A stretch of DNA of 64,000 bases from Streptomyces sp. ML-6 (GCF_030116705.1 NZ_JAOTIK010000001.1:4430501-4494500), one strand, 5' to 3'; positions 8,889 to 18,040 are shown, counted from the first letter of the stretch. Numbers and translations are program-made. The notes: generated by a model from the letters alone, not told the origin.

Positions 8889-11792
8889 ATGGCCGCACAC
8901 CGGAATCAAACGGAACACCCCGCACTCGAACGGGCCCTGCGCGCCGAGCTCCGCGGAGAGGTCGAATTCGACGCCGCCGCACGGGCGTTGACGACGATGG
9001 ACGCCTCCAACTACCGCCGCGTCCCGCTCGGCACCGTCGCCCCGCGCGACGCCGCCGACGTCTCCGCCGCCCTCGCCGTCTGCCGCGAGCACGGGGTCCC
9101 CGTGGTGCCGCGCGGCGGCGGAACCTCCATCGCGGGCCAGGCCACCGGCACCGGCGTCGTCCTCGACCTCACCCGCCACCTCCACCGGATCGTCGCGCTG
9201 GACGCCCCCTCCCGCACCGCGGTCGTCCAGCCCGGCGTGATCCTGGACGACCTGCGCACCGCCGCCGCCCCGCACGGCCTCACCTTCGGCCCCGACCCCT
9301 CCACGCACGGCCGCTGCACCCTCGGCGGCATGATCGGCAACAACTCCTGCGGCGCGCACTCGGTCGCCTGGGGCACCACGGCCGACAACGTGCACACCCT
9401 GACCGTGGCCCGCTACGGCGGCGACACCCTGCGCCTGGGCCGGGCCGCGACGACCGGCCTCCCCGACGCGTTGCGCGAACTCCCCGCGTTCGCCGCAGCG
9501 AACCTGGCCCTCCTGCGCACCGGCTTCCCCGACCTCCCGCGCCGCATCTCCGGATACGCCCTGGACGCGCTGCTGCCCGAGCGCGGCACCGACCTCGCCC
9601 GCGCCTTCTGCGGCAGCGAGGGCACGCTCGGCGTGGTGACGGAGGCGACCGTACGACTGGTCGAGGCACCGGCGGCCCGCGCGCTGGCCGTACTCGGCTA
9701 CGCCGACGAGTCCGCGGCGGCCGAGGCCGCCCCCGGCCTGCTCCCGCACCACCCGCTCACCGTCGAGGGCATGGCCGCCGACCTCGTCCGCGCACCGGCC
9801 GGGCTGCCGCGCGGCGGCGCCTGGCTCTTCGTCGAGACGGGCGGCGCCACCCCGGCCGAGGCCCGCGCGCACGCCGAACGCGTCCTGCGCGCCGCCGACG
9901 CCCTGGACGGCACCGTTGTGACCGACCCGGCCGGGCAGCGGGCCCTGTGGCGCATCCGCGAGGACGCGGCCGGCACCGCGACCCGCATGCCGGACGGCAC
10001 CGAGGCCTGGCCCGGCTGGGAGGACTGCGCCGTACCGCCCGCCCGCCTCGGCCCCTACCTCCGCGAGTTCCGCGCCCTGCTCGCCGGGCACGGCCTGCGC
10101 GGCACCCCGTACGGGCACTTCGGCGACGGCTGCATCCACGTCCGGATCGACTTCGACCTGCTGAGCACGGCGGGCGTGGCCCGCTTCCGCCGCTTCTCCG
10201 AGGACCTCGCCGACCTGGTCGTCGCCCACGGCGGATCGCTGAGCGGCGAGCACGGCGACGGCCAGGCCCGCGCCGAGCTGCTGCCCCGCATGTACGGGGA
10301 CGAGCTGGTCGCCCTCTTCTCCCGTTACAAGGACATCTGGGACCCGGACGGCGGCATGAACCCCGGCATCCTCGCCCGCCCCGCCCGGCTCGACGAGAAC
10401 CTCCGCTTCGAGGTGCTGCCGAAACGCCCCGTGGACGTCGCGTTCGGCTACCCGCACGACGGCGGCGACTTCTCCGCGGCTGTGCGCCGGTGCGTGGGCG
10501 TCGCCAAGTGCCGTACGCCCCGCACCACCGGCGCGGACGTGATGTGCCCGTCGTACCGGGCGACCGGCGAGGAGGCCCACTCCACCCGGGGCCGGGCCCG
10601 GCTGCTGCACGAGATGCTCGCGGGCGAGGTGATCACGGACGGCTGGCGGTCGGCGGAGGTGCGCGAGGCCCTCGACCTCTGCCTGTCCTGCAAGGGCTGC
10701 CGGAGCGACTGCCCGGTGGGCGTCGACATGGCCACGTACAAGGCGGAGTTCCTGCACCACCACTACCGGGGGCGGCTGCGCCCGGCCGCGCACTACTCGA
10801 TGGGCGGGCTGCCGGGGTGGCTGCGCCCGGCCGCCCCGTTCGCCCCCGTCCTGAACGCCCTGGCCCGGGTCCGCCCCCTGGCGGCCCTGGCCAAACGGCT
10901 GGCCGGAATCGCCCCGGAACGCACGCTTCCGGTCCTGCCCCGACGGCCGTTCACGCGGTGGCTCGCACGGCGCCGGGGCAAGGGCACGGCGGTCATCTCC
11001 CACGACCGGGTGGTCACCCTCTGGCCCGACACCTTCACCAACCACCTCTCGCCCGAGGTGGGCCGGGCGGCGGTCCGCGTCCTGGAGTCGACGGGCCGCA
11101 CCGTGCTCCTGCCGGGCCGGGGACTGGTCCCGGCGGGTCTGGGGCCGGAGTCGGCCGGCCGGGGACTGGGCCCGGGATCGGCGGGCCGGGGCCTGTGCTG
11201 CGGCCTGACCTACGTGTCCACGGGCCGGCTCGACAAGGCCCGCAAGGTCATGCGCCGCACCCTGGACCGGATGGGGCCGAGCCTCGGCGACCCGCTGGTC
11301 GTCCTCGAACCGAGCTGCGCCGCCACCCTCCGCACCGACCTGCCCGAACTCCTCCCCGACGACCCGCGCGCCGCCGAACTCGCCGCCTCCGTGCGGACCT
11401 TGGCCCAGTACCTGGAGGAGTACGCCCCGGACTGGCGGCCACCCCGCCTGGACCGCCCGGTCGCCGGCCAGACCCACTGCCACCAGCACGCGGTCCTGGG
11501 CGACGCGGCGGAACGCCGACTGCGCGAACGGGCCGGACTGACGGGCGAACTGAGCGGCGGCTGCTGCGGCCTCGCCGGAAACTTCGGCTTCGAACGCGGC
11601 CACTGGGACGTCTCGGTGGCCTGCGCGGAGGAGACCCTGCTGCCGTCGGTACGGGCGGCGGCCCCGGACACGGCCTTCCTCGCGGACGGCTTCTCCTGCC
11701 GTACGCAGCTGGACCAACTGGGCGGCGTACGGGCCCGGCACCTGGCGGAACTGCTGGCGGAGGGCCTGCCCCCGGAACCGGACGCTCCCTGA
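8889..11792 (+). CDS. FAD-linked 2-hydroxyacid dehydrogenase with Fe-S/CCG domain (YdiJ-like)
   Basis: A 967-aa fusion. The N-terminal half is an FAD-binding type-4 domain (GGGTSIAGQ near residues 75-83, GMIGNNSCG near 150) plus the FAD-oxidase C-terminal domain (GHFGDGCIHVRIDF, LSGEHGDGQ). The C-terminal part has ferredoxin-like cysteines (CLSCKGCRSDCP near residue 598, and an upstream CxxxxxCR...C set) and two CCG cysteine-rich domains (CCGLTY, GGCCGLAGNFGFE). This is the architecture of D-lactate/D-2-hydroxyglutarate dehydrogenases such as E. coli YdiJ, which pass electrons to quinone or an acceptor protein. The ATG at 8889 starts the conserved part; the reading frame is open upstream. It is monocistronic. 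Confidence 0.88.
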   Translation: MAAHRNQTEHPALERALRAELRGEVEFDAAARALTTMDASNYRRVPLGTVAPRDAADVSAALAVCREHGVPVVPRGGGTSIAGQATGTGVVLDLTRHLHRIVALDAPSRTAVVQPGVILDDLRTAAAPHGLTFGPDPSTHGRCTLGGMIGNNSCGAHSVAWGTTADNVHTLTVARYGGDTLRLGRAATTGLPDALRELPAFAAANLALLRTGFPDLPRRISGYALDALLPERGTDLARAFCGSEGTLGVVTEATVRLVEAPAARALAVLGYADESAAAEAAPGLLPHHPLTVEGMAADLVRAPAGLPRGGAWLFVETGGATPAEARAHAERVLRAADALDGTVVTDPAGQRALWRIREDAAGTATRMPDGTEAWPGWEDCAVPPARLGPYLREFRALLAGHGLRGTPYGHFGDGCIHVRIDFDLLSTAGVARFRRFSEDLADLVVAHGGSLSGEHGDGQARAELLPRMYGDELVALFSRYKDIWDPDGGMNPGILARPARLDENLRFEVLPKRPVDVAFGYPHDGGDFSAAVRRCVGVAKCRTPRTTGADVMCPSYRATGEEAHSTRGRARLLHEMLAGEVITDGWRSAEVREALDLCLSCKGCRSDCPVGVDMATYKAEFLHHHYRGRLRPAAHYSMGGLPGWLRPAAPFAPVLNALARVRPLAALAKRLAGIAPERTLPVLPRRPFTRWLARRRGKGTAVISHDRVVTLWPDTFTNHLSPEVGRAAVRVLESTGRTVLLPGRGLVPAGLGPESAGRGLGPGSAGRGLCCGLTYVSTGRLDKARKVMRRTLDRMGPSLGDPLVVLEPSCAATLRTDLPELLPDDPRAAELAASVRTLAQYLEEYAPDWRPPRLDRPVAGQTHCHQHAVLGDAAERRLRERAGLTGELSGGCCGLAGNFGFERGHWDVSVACAEETLLPSVRAAAPDTAFLADGFSCRTQLDQLGGVRARHLAELLAEGLPPEPDAP

Positions 11793-12191
11793 GCACGGGC
11801 CCGAGCCTCGGATCTCGGGTCTCGACCCCCGGACTTCGAGCCCCGGACTTCGAGCCCCGGGCTTCGGACTTCGGGCTTCGGGAGGGCTCGTTCACTCTCC
11901 AGGGTGTACGAAGGCGAGGCCGGCGCCGGGACTTGAGCTTCGGGATTCGGGAGCCGAAATTCGAGAGCCGGGATTCGAGCTGTGGTGTTCACGCGGTTGG
12001 TTTTACTGGGGGGTTGGGGAAACCCCCCTCCCCTCCCATACCCGTATCGGCCAGCAAGTATGACTAATCGTGACCGAGTTGCGGCGCAGAGTCGCGACTG
12101 TCTACCGTGCCAAAGGAACGACCCCGGACGCGGTGTTGACGCACCGGCCGGGGCCTGACCCCAAGATCGAACCACCTAGAAAGACGATCCC
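11793..12191. other. Intergenic region with CTTCGGGC-type repeats and a G/C hairpin
   Basis: A 399-bp non-coding stretch. Its first part (11810-11985) is a degenerate repeat of 'gacttcgagcccc/gggattcggg' units of about 12-15 bp, which may also fold into terminator-like stems for the dehydrogenase gene. A perfect 8-bp hairpin GGGGGGTT/AACCCCCC lies at 12008-12028. The last ~100 bp before the next GTG is non-repetitive and probably carries its promoter. No convincing ORF is seen. Confidence 0.4.
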
Positions 12192-13181
12192 GTGGCTGCT
12201 TCAGACCTTAGCTCCGCCCCCTGCGCGCCCGCATCCTCGCGCGCCCCCCGGAAGGCCCGTCCGGGCTACGGAAAGCGTTCCGTTCCGGTGCAACGCCCCC
12301 CGCTCGAAAGCGATTTCGCCTTCCTGCCCGACCGCGAACGGCACATCGCCGGCTTCATCGACGCACTGCCCGACGGCGCGGTGATGGACATCAAGTCCCT
12401 GGCCAAGGTCCTGCCCCTGTACGGCCAGATGGCCGTCAGCAGCGCGTTACGCGCCCTCGGCGTGGCCGGCCACCTGCGGCGCGTCCGGGAACGCAGCGAC
12501 AAGGGCGACCAGGGACGCCCGGTCCGTTGGGTCACCCGCACCTACTGGTCACGCATCGCCCGCGACAACGAGTGGTGGAACGCCTTCCTCAACGACGAAA
12601 CCGAGCCCGCCCCCGAGCCCGTCCCCGTACCGGCGCCGGTCCCGCAACAGCGCACCGAAGAGCCGCAGCCGGCACGGGAGTTGGAGCCAGAATCCCAGCC
12701 GGAGCCCCAGCCCCAGCCAGAACCCCAGCCCCAGCCAGAACCCCAGCCGCAGCCGGAACCAGAACCAGAACCGGAGCCGGAAGCGGGGAGCGAGGAGCAG
12801 CGGCCTTCGAAGGCATACATGGCCCTGGCCCGCCTGGGCCGCGCGGATTCCCGGCTGGCGCTCTCCGCGGCGGACTGTGCGGAGCTGGAGCCGTTGGCGG
12901 CCGAGTGGTTTGAACGGGGCGTGGGTGCCGAGTACCTGACGAGCGCCCTGGCCGCCGGACTCCCCGATGCCATCGGCTCACCCTTCGGCTTCGTACGCCG
13001 CCGCCTGCGCGACAAGCTCCCGCCCCGCATGCCCGCCTTCAGCACCCGGCCCACACAGACAGCCCCCCTGCGCCGCAGGATGGTCGAGTGCACCGAATGC
13101 CGCACCCCCGGCCGCCCCGAAGCGTTCCGCGACGGCCTGTGCAAACCCTGTCGCCGGCCCGACCCCGACCCCGTTTTCTGA
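12192..13181 (+). CDS. Winged-helix (MarR-like) DNA-binding protein with Pro/Gln/Glu linker
   Basis: A 329-aa protein starting at GTG. Residues about 35-120 look like a winged helix ([55 protein letters not shown]). A low-complexity linker of (PQPE)n-type repeats follows (about 140-200), then a second folded region ([20 protein letters not shown]..., containing a '[14 protein letters not shown]' helix). The C-terminus has two CxxC pairs ([12 protein letters not shown]), probably binding zinc. Similar proteins in Streptomyces are annotated as MarR or helix-turn-helix proteins; targets are unknown. The terminator hairpin overlaps the stop codon. Confidence 0.7.
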   Translation: MAASDLSSAPCAPASSRAPRKARPGYGKRSVPVQRPPLESDFAFLPDRERHIAGFIDALPDGAVMDIKSLAKVLPLYGQMAVSSALRALGVAGHLRRVRERSDKGDQGRPVRWVTRTYWSRIARDNEWWNAFLNDETEPAPEPVPVPAPVPQQRTEEPQPARELEPESQPEPQPQPEPQPQPEPQPQPEPEPEPEPEAGSEEQRPSKAYMALARLGRADSRLALSAADCAELEPLAAEWFERGVGAEYLTSALAAGLPDAIGSPFGFVRRRLRDKLPPRMPAFSTRPTQTAPLRRRMVECTECRTPGRPEAFRDGLCKPCRRPDPDPVF

Positions 13182-13214
13182 CCGCCACCGCCACCGGCGG
13201 TTGACGGCGGTCAG
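13178..13214. terminator. Bidirectional terminator between convergent genes
   Basis: A nested hairpin: outer 9-bp stem CTGACCGCC/GGCGGTCAG (13178-13186 and 13206-13214) enclosing a 6-bp stem ACCGCC/GGCGGT with an ACC loop. It overlaps both stop codons of the convergent genes ending at 13181 and 13211, so it probably serves both strands. Confidence 0.7.
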
Positions 13215-13582
13215 TCCGCGTACACGAAGAGCAGACACAGGACGGCGAAGAGCACCATGGACCCGCCGAGCAGCGTCAGCGCGGCCGGGACCGCCGCCGT
13301 CAGCCGCCTCTTGCCCTTGCGCAGGCCCGAGCGGAACACCCGGCAGGCCAGGACGAGCGGCAGCACCGTGAGGGCGAGGAAGACCACCGGCACCAGGAAC
13401 TGACCGGCCGCGGTGGTTCCGGTCTCGGTGGACGACTGCCAGACCGTCGTACCGAAGACCATGACGGGTCCGGCCAGCAGGAAGGACGAGAGGCCCAGCA
13501 CCACGGCGACGATGACTCCTTCAGTCAGCCGCTCGGCCCACCCGTGCTCCTGGTGCACTTCCGCCATGCCTCTGCTCCCCAT
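13211..13582 (-). CDS. Small membrane protein of unknown function
   Basis: A 123-aa protein with three predicted transmembrane helices (about residues 20-42, 57-78 and 95-120) separated by a short basic loop (RSGLRKGKRR). The ATG at 13582 is preferred because a GGGAGGA Shine-Dalgarno lies 7-8 nt upstream; a longer in-frame start (13624) has no such signal. No domain is recognised. It is convergent with the winged-helix gene and shares its terminator. Confidence 0.65.
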   Translation of the reverse strand: MGSRGMAEVHQEHGWAERLTEGVIVAVVLGLSSFLLAGPVMVFGTTVWQSSTETGTTAAGQFLVPVVFLALTVLPLVLACRVFRSGLRKGKRRLTAAVPAALTLLGGSMVLFAVLCLLFVYAD

Positions 13583-13681
13583 GTCCGTTCCTCCCGTCCC
13601 CGGCGTCGAAGAACTCGCACGCAAGTGAGCCGGTCTCCACGGGACATTTCACAGGATCCGGTGACCGGAGCCGACACCGGC

Positions 13682-14557
13682 CTACGAGGCCCCGTCGAGG
13701 ACCTCGCGCAGCCGCTGTGCGAACTCGTCCGGCTTCCCCGGGTATCCGAACTCCCCGTCGCAGAAGCCGCCGTGGTGGCTCGGGAACACGGTCACCCGCC
13801 GGCCGAGCAGTTCGGCGGTCGCGACGGAGGTACGCCCGGTCTGCACGTCCACGGACTCCTCGCCCATGGCGATCACGACCCGGGTCGGGGCGGCGGCGAT
13901 CGCGTCGGCGTCCGGCCGGTAGCCGCTGACCGCCCATGACCGGTCGGACAGCAGCGGATCATCGCGTGAGCCGTCGTCCTCCGTGGGCATCCCGAACGCG
14001 GCGGGATCGGCCTCCGGCTGGGCGAAGTACGCGTCGGTGAACTCTCCCTCCCACGAGGTCATGGCCACGAACGCGGCCATCCCGGCCCCCCATCCGCGCT
14101 TCTCGTAGGCATCCCGGACCCCCGCCCGCGCCCGCACGGCCGCCGGGCCGTCCGGGGTGAGGGTGATGAGCGGCGGCTCGTGCGCGACCAGGGTGATCAC
14201 GTCCGCGGGGTACTGCGCCACGACCGCGAGCGCGGTGACCGCTCCGCCACTGCTGGCGAACATCTCGACCGGCCCGGCCCCGAGCGCCTCGATGACGGCG
14301 TGCACGTCGTCGGCCTGGGTCTGCGGCGTGTGGTCGGTCCGGCCGTCCTTGCGAGTGCTGCGACCGAGCCCGCGCGGGTCGTAGGTGGCAACGGTCCGCT
14401 CGGGGAAGCGCGCGGCGAGCGCGGCAAAACCGGCGGCGTCCATGGGCTGCCCGATCATCAGCAACGGCGGACGCCCGTCCGCGGTCGGCAACGGCCCGCG
14501 AACGTCGTAGACGAGGTCCGCACCGGCCGTTTCGAGTGTGTAGGTCTTCATGCCCAT
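13682..14557 (-). CDS. Alpha/beta hydrolase
   Basis: A 291-aa alpha/beta-hydrolase. The nucleophile elbow is modified from G-x-S-x-G to FASSGG (M-F-A-S-S-G-G, about residues 97-103), with oxyanion-region LLMIGQPMDAAGF, DPRGLGRS before it, and a C-terminal PSHHGGFCDG containing the probable catalytic His. Close Streptomyces relatives are annotated as alpha/beta hydrolases of unspecified substrate. Two adjacent starts (14557 and 14551) are possible and neither has a strong Shine-Dalgarno. It is a single gene; the preceding minus-strand gene ends 100 bp upstream. Confidence 0.8.
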   Translation of the reverse strand: MGMKTYTLETAGADLVYDVRGPLPTADGRPPLLMIGQPMDAAGFAALAARFPERTVATYDPRGLGRSTRKDGRTDHTPQTQADDVHAVIEALGAGPVEMFASSGGAVTALAVVAQYPADVITLVAHEPPLITLTPDGPAAVRARAGVRDAYEKRGWGAGMAAFVAMTSWEGEFTDAYFAQPEADPAAFGMPTEDDGSRDDPLLSDRSWAVSGYRPDADAIAAAPTRVVIAMGEESVDVQTGRTSVATAELLGRRVTVFPSHHGGFCDGEFGYPGKPDEFAQRLREVLDGAS

Positions 14558-14660
14558 ACAGACCGGCCCCGCCCCCAGAACTCATCGGTCCGGCGGACAC
14601 CGCTTCGAACAGAGCCGAACCGGCTCGGCCCGCCGGCCGGGCAAGGGCCACTGCCCGCCG

Positions 14661-14975
14661 TCACCAGCGGGCGACGAGCTTCTCCTCCGTACCCCGGTTG
14701 CGGTACAGCCAGGTGGTCCCCGGCGCGACGGCCCCGGTCAGATAGCCGACGATGGGCTCCCGCTGCGTTGCGCTGTCCAGCTCGCCGATCAGCTCCAGGG
14801 CCTCGGGCAGGGGGAAGAAGGCGGCCTGCTCGATGTCGTCGTCCTGCGGCGCGAGCTCCCCCGCCCACTCGTCGACCTCGAAGGCAGCGGCCAACGCCGA
14901 AGGGTGCCGCTCGGAGTCGACGTGCACGAGGAACGCGGTCCGCACGGGGTCGCCCACGGCAGCCACCACGAACAT
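14661..14975 (-). CDS. Small protein resembling the C-terminal half of a NUDIX hydrolase (possibly truncated)
   Basis: A 104-aa protein whose body (AFLVHVDSERHPS..., DDDIEQAAFFPLPEALELIGEL..., TTWLYRNRG) resembles the second half of NUDIX hydrolases, where acidic residues precede a 'FFPLPEAL' helix. The NUDIX box (GX5EX7REUXEEXGU) is not present in the chain. The reading frame is open for more than 100 bp upstream of the ATG but shows no NUDIX box there either. It may be a decayed gene or an unrelated small protein. Function unknown. Confidence 0.4.
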   Translation of the reverse strand: MFVVAAVGDPVRTAFLVHVDSERHPSALAAAFEVDEWAGELAPQDDDIEQAAFFPLPEALELIGELDSATQREPIVGYLTGAVAPGTTWLYRNRGTEEKLVARW

Positions 14976-15135
14976 TCCGCCCCACCCCTGGAAACGGCTG
15001 CCCGCCGGGGGCTCATGACCGGGGCTCCATCGAGCAGATGCGGGGTAATTCCTGCTCGGATCAAGGCTGTTGTCGGCTAACCTCCCCTGGAACCTCTTCG
15101 AGACCGGTCATCCCATGTAGAGAAAGAGGAGAGTC

Positions 15136-15468
15136 ATGGCAGTGGGTGACGAAAATCTTGTCTCGGTTGTTCGTGGGCTGGCTTCCTCGGACCTCGATGT
15201 CAGGGAGGAGGCATCCGAAACGGTCTGCGACTGGCTGAAATCCTTTGATCGTCGGGAGGTGAGACTGCTCTCTGCGCTGCTGTCCTCCCTCGTGGTTCTG
15301 GAAACCGAGCCGGACTGCCGCGAAAGCGAACTGAATGCTTTGGGCGGGCTCACCGAGACGGGCTTCGTCGAGGCCGAGGACCTCGCGCCGCTGAGGCAGA
15401 TCCGGCGCGATGCACTGGACAGGGCGACGGTGGATCACTTCGACTACCTTGCGGAAGAGTATTTCTGA
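15136..15468 (+). CDS. Hypothetical acidic protein, possible orphan immunity protein
   Basis: A 110-aa all-alpha acidic protein (ENLVSVVRGLASSDLDVREEASETVCDWLKSF...) with a good GAGGAGA Shine-Dalgarno 5-6 nt upstream. It has HEAT-like helix spacing and looks like the small acidic immunity proteins of polymorphic toxin systems. No toxin gene is adjacent. The following gene (15512) is similar in size and AT content, suggesting both were acquired together. The immunity role is inferred from size, charge and composition only. Confidence 0.55.
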   Translation: MAVGDENLVSVVRGLASSDLDVREEASETVCDWLKSFDRREVRLLSALLSSLVVLETEPDCRESELNALGGLTETGFVEAEDLAPLRQIRRDALDRATVDHFDYLAEEYF

Positions 15469-15511
15469 CCCGGGTTCGCAGTTGTTACGGAAAGCGTGAA
15501 ATGGACTGCAA

Positions 15512-15931
15512 ATGACTTCGCGGGGCACTCGGTGCATGGAGATCCTGGTCGGATTCGGTGAGTTGGCATGGTTCAAGCTCGTCTCGGGGCCGGACTCCCT
15601 CCGCGGCCATCAGCAGGTTCCTTACCTGGCGTGGCGGTATGACTCTCCGGGAGAGGGGATCGTGGAAGTGTTCGAGCGTGCGGTAAATTGCAACTCGCTG
15701 CAGTTTGGGTGGGTATTTGATTCATCCATGAAAAACTGGCTTATAACTCCCTCTCGTGTCGTTCGGGAGCTGGAGGAGCGTGGCAATTTCAAGTCTCAGG
15801 AGATCATGTGTGAAATAAAAGATGAAGACCAAGAGTTTTGTGTTGCGGCCCTGCGCGATTTCGATCGGATCATTGATTTCTTGGGGGATGTCTCATCTTC
15901 CAGCAGGCGAAGAAGGCGTCATGACCCATGA
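15512..15931 (+). CDS. Hypothetical protein of atypical composition, possible immunity protein
   Basis: A protein of 131-139 aa. The ATG at 15536 (MEILVGFGELAWFKLVSG) is also possible, and neither start has a clear Shine-Dalgarno. The DNA is markedly less GC-rich than the surroundings, with many A/T third positions (for example 15690-15880), a sign of horizontal transfer. Sequence features include several aromatic residues, VFDSSMKNW, and an acidic stretch EIKDEDQEF. The size and composition resemble immunity proteins of polymorphic toxins, but no family is recognised. Confidence 0.5.
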   Translation: MTSRGTRCMEILVGFGELAWFKLVSGPDSLRGHQQVPYLAWRYDSPGEGIVEVFERAVNCNSLQFGWVFDSSMKNWLITPSRVVRELEERGNFKSQEIMCEIKDEDQEFCVAALRDFDRIIDFLGDVSSSSRRRRRHDP

Positions 15932-16048
15932 GTCGGGTTCCCGGGCCGGCCTGGACACCACAACGTACGGTTCGTCGGGCATCAGAGGTGAGCCCGGTGC
16001 GGCGACGCCGGATTGCAGGCCTCCGAATCGATTGAGGCAGTACTGACC

Positions 16049-16801
16049 GTGAGACTGGCCTTCGAAGACGACTGGTATGCGACGGTGACACCCGATCCGC
16101 TGCCCGTCGTCCCCCGCTTTTCGGGCAATTCCGTGGCCATTGCGCACCACACGAACCGGGAAGAGCGTGAGCGCTTCCTCCTGGACACCTTCGGCAGCCA
16201 GGAGTGGCTGTGGGACACCCCGGACACGCTTGGGTTCGACCGGGGCACCCGGGAACTGATCGGCGCCGAGTTCGAGCTGCCCGGTGAGTCCGCCTCCGCC
16301 GAGGACTGCGCCCGCCTCCCTTCCACGCCTCCCGTCCGCCCGGGCGGGCTGCGCGCGGACGAAGAGCGGAACTGCCGCCTTGAGGTGACCTCGGTGCTGT
16401 GCCGTGCGCCCGGGGACGCCGTTCTGACCTGCCTGCGCGACCTCGCCGTCCTCGATGAACCGCTGGAGGCCCGCATCGGCATTGCTCCGGACGTGGCGCT
16501 CCTGGTCCAGCACGGCTCCGTCGTCGGCTGGAGCCTGACTGATCCCGCACGCTATCTGACCACCGGTTACGCCGCCCCCGACCCCACCCCGCCTTCCCCG
16601 TCCACCCGCCGACTGCTCAGCGCGTGCCTGGACCTGATCACCGAGCCGGTGATCGACGGCGTGATGGACGGCGAGCCGGCTGCTCTGGCCCGGCTCCGGA
16701 CAGCCCACCAGGCCCTGCAGGACCAGCACGAGGACCGGCACCGGGTCGACGCACTGCTCGCGCTCACCGCCAACTTGGTGGAGGACTACGGGAACTGGTG
16801 A
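16049..16801 (+). CDS. Hypothetical protein
   Basis: A 250-aa soluble protein beginning (GTG) MRLAFEDDWYATVTPDP. A GAGG motif lies 11-12 nt upstream; an in-frame ATG at 16013 would extend it by 12 residues. The N-terminal part (FSGNSVAIAHHTNREERERFLLDTFGSQEWLWDTPDT) and the C-terminal helical part (LSACLDLITEPVIDGVMDGEPAALARLRTAHQAL) look folded. A disordered stretch PDPTPPSPS separates them. No domain is recognised. Position next to the two immunity-like genes suggests the same accessory island. Confidence 0.55.
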   Translation: MRLAFEDDWYATVTPDPLPVVPRFSGNSVAIAHHTNREERERFLLDTFGSQEWLWDTPDTLGFDRGTRELIGAEFELPGESASAEDCARLPSTPPVRPGGLRADEERNCRLEVTSVLCRAPGDAVLTCLRDLAVLDEPLEARIGIAPDVALLVQHGSVVGWSLTDPARYLTTGYAAPDPTPPSPSTRRLLSACLDLITEPVIDGVMDGEPAALARLRTAHQALQDQHEDRHRVDALLALTANLVEDYGNW

Positions 16802-16882
16802 CGGTCGGCCGAAGAAGTCGAGCCGAACCTGACGAACGGCCCCCGCTGCACGGCGAGGGCCGTCCGGTCGGGTATCAGCGGA

Positions 16883-17095
16883 TCACCCGTGGTGCTTGGC
16901 GAACTCCACGAGGCCGGTGAACGCCTCATTCGTCAGGGTCAGGTGCGGGCCGCTCGGATTCTTGCTGTCGCGGATCAGGAACTCACCGGTTGTGCGTGCG
17001 TGGTCGGGCGCCCACTCGACGCACTGCCCCCCGTCACCGCCGCTGTAGGTGCTCTTGACCCACCGTATGGACCGAGGGTCGGGCGCGCTGCTCAT
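16883..17095 (-). CDS. DUF397 domain protein
   Basis: A 70-aa DUF397 protein with the family pattern W-x-K-S-T-Y-S-G-G-x-G-G-Q-C-V-E-W and a terminal FTGLVEFAKHH. The ATG overlaps the stop of the upstream XRE regulator gene (ATGA), the standard Streptomyces arrangement. DUF397 proteins pair with XRE-DUF5753 regulators (WhiJ-like systems) and are believed to modulate them, possibly by binding. Function is known only genetically for the family. Confidence 0.9.
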   Translation of the reverse strand: MSSAPDPRSIRWVKSTYSGGDGGQCVEWAPDHARTTGEFLIRDSKNPSGPHLTLTNEAFTGLVEFAKHHG

Positions 17096-17922
17096 GTGGC
17101 GTGATCCTCCATGATCTTGCGAATCAGGGTCAGTGAATCTTCCTCGGACAGCGCCGCCATGCGAAGCCGGTCGAACATGCCGACGGCTGCCGCCACCACG
17201 CTAGGGGAGTTGTCCACCTGACCACCATGGGTGGGGGTCTCGGTGTAGACCGCGTGAGGTGCGTTGTTCGACGAGAGCAGCGTAAACGGCAGATGGCTGG
17301 GTGCGGCACCTGCCCTGTACGGCAGCACCTGGACCGTGACGTGGGGCGATGCCATCTGCGCGATCAGGTGCTCAAGCTGCCCGATCATGACGTCCCGACC
17401 ACCGACGCATGCGCGCAGGACGGCTTCGTGAATCACCACCCACAGGAGCGGTGGCGCGTCGCGCTCTATGACGGCCTGCCGTCTGATGCGCAGCCCCACG
17501 CGTTCCTTGAGTCGTTCCTCCGCCTCGCGCGGGTGGGCGGCGCGGAAGACAGCAGTCGCGTACTCCGTGGTCTGCAACAGGCCCATGAGGAACGTGCACG
17601 AGTAGTCCGTGATCCCGCTCGCGGATTCCTCAAGGGTGATGTACGGCACGAACCATTCGGGATGCCCCTGCTTGCCCAGCTTGGCGCGCAGGCGGGCGTA
17701 CACGCCAGGCGTTCCGGCCACGCGATCCATGGCGTCCGCGAAGGCTTCCGACGCGAGCACGGAGCCGTTCTCGACCTTGCTGACCTGCGCCTGCCGGTAG
17801 TGCAGTTTGTCCGCGAACTGTTCCTGCGACAGCCGCAGGGCTGCACGCAGCGCCTTGGTCTCCTCGCCGAAGTACACGGCGCCGTTCGCCGGCTCCTGTG
17901 CCTGGTCGGCCCCTTCGATCAC
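17092..17922 (-). CDS. XRE-family regulator with DUF5753 domain
   Basis: A 276-aa WhiJ-type regulator. The N-terminal Xre helix-turn-helix covers residues about 20-75 (LRAALRLSQEQFADKLHYRQAQVSKVENG), followed by the DUF5753 domain (FVPYITLEESASGITDYSCTFLMGLLQTTEYA ... VQVLPYRAGAAPSHLPFTLL). The GTG at 17922 is selected because a GGGGAG Shine-Dalgarno lies about 8 nt upstream; the frame is open much further up. It forms an operon with the DUF397 gene downstream and is divergent from the small-gene operon at 18041. Such modules influence development and secondary metabolism. Confidence 0.9.
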   Translation of the reverse strand: MIEGADQAQEPANGAVYFGEETKALRAALRLSQEQFADKLHYRQAQVSKVENGSVLASEAFADAMDRVAGTPGVYARLRAKLGKQGHPEWFVPYITLEESASGITDYSCTFLMGLLQTTEYATAVFRAAHPREAEERLKERVGLRIRRQAVIERDAPPLLWVVIHEAVLRACVGGRDVMIGQLEHLIAQMASPHVTVQVLPYRAGAAPSHLPFTLLSSNNAPHAVYTETPTHGGQVDNSPSVVAAAVGMFDRLRMAALSEEDSLTLIRKIMEDHAT

Positions 17923-18040
17923 CTGTTCAACTCCCCAGTATTCCGCTTGCGTTGGAATGGCTCCAGGTCTATCGAGCGTACGCGCCCCGAAGCCATGGTG
18001 TGAGCAAGAAGTTACACAGAGCAGCGGGAGTGAACAGCCA

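Noticed and set aside
12008..12028. G-run hairpin GGGGGGTT/AACCCCCC as an intrinsic terminator of the dehydrogenase
   Set aside because: It is more than 200 bp after the stop, lacks a T-tract on the plus strand and lies near the next gene. A regulatory or chance origin is equally likely, so it is listed only within the intergenic entry.
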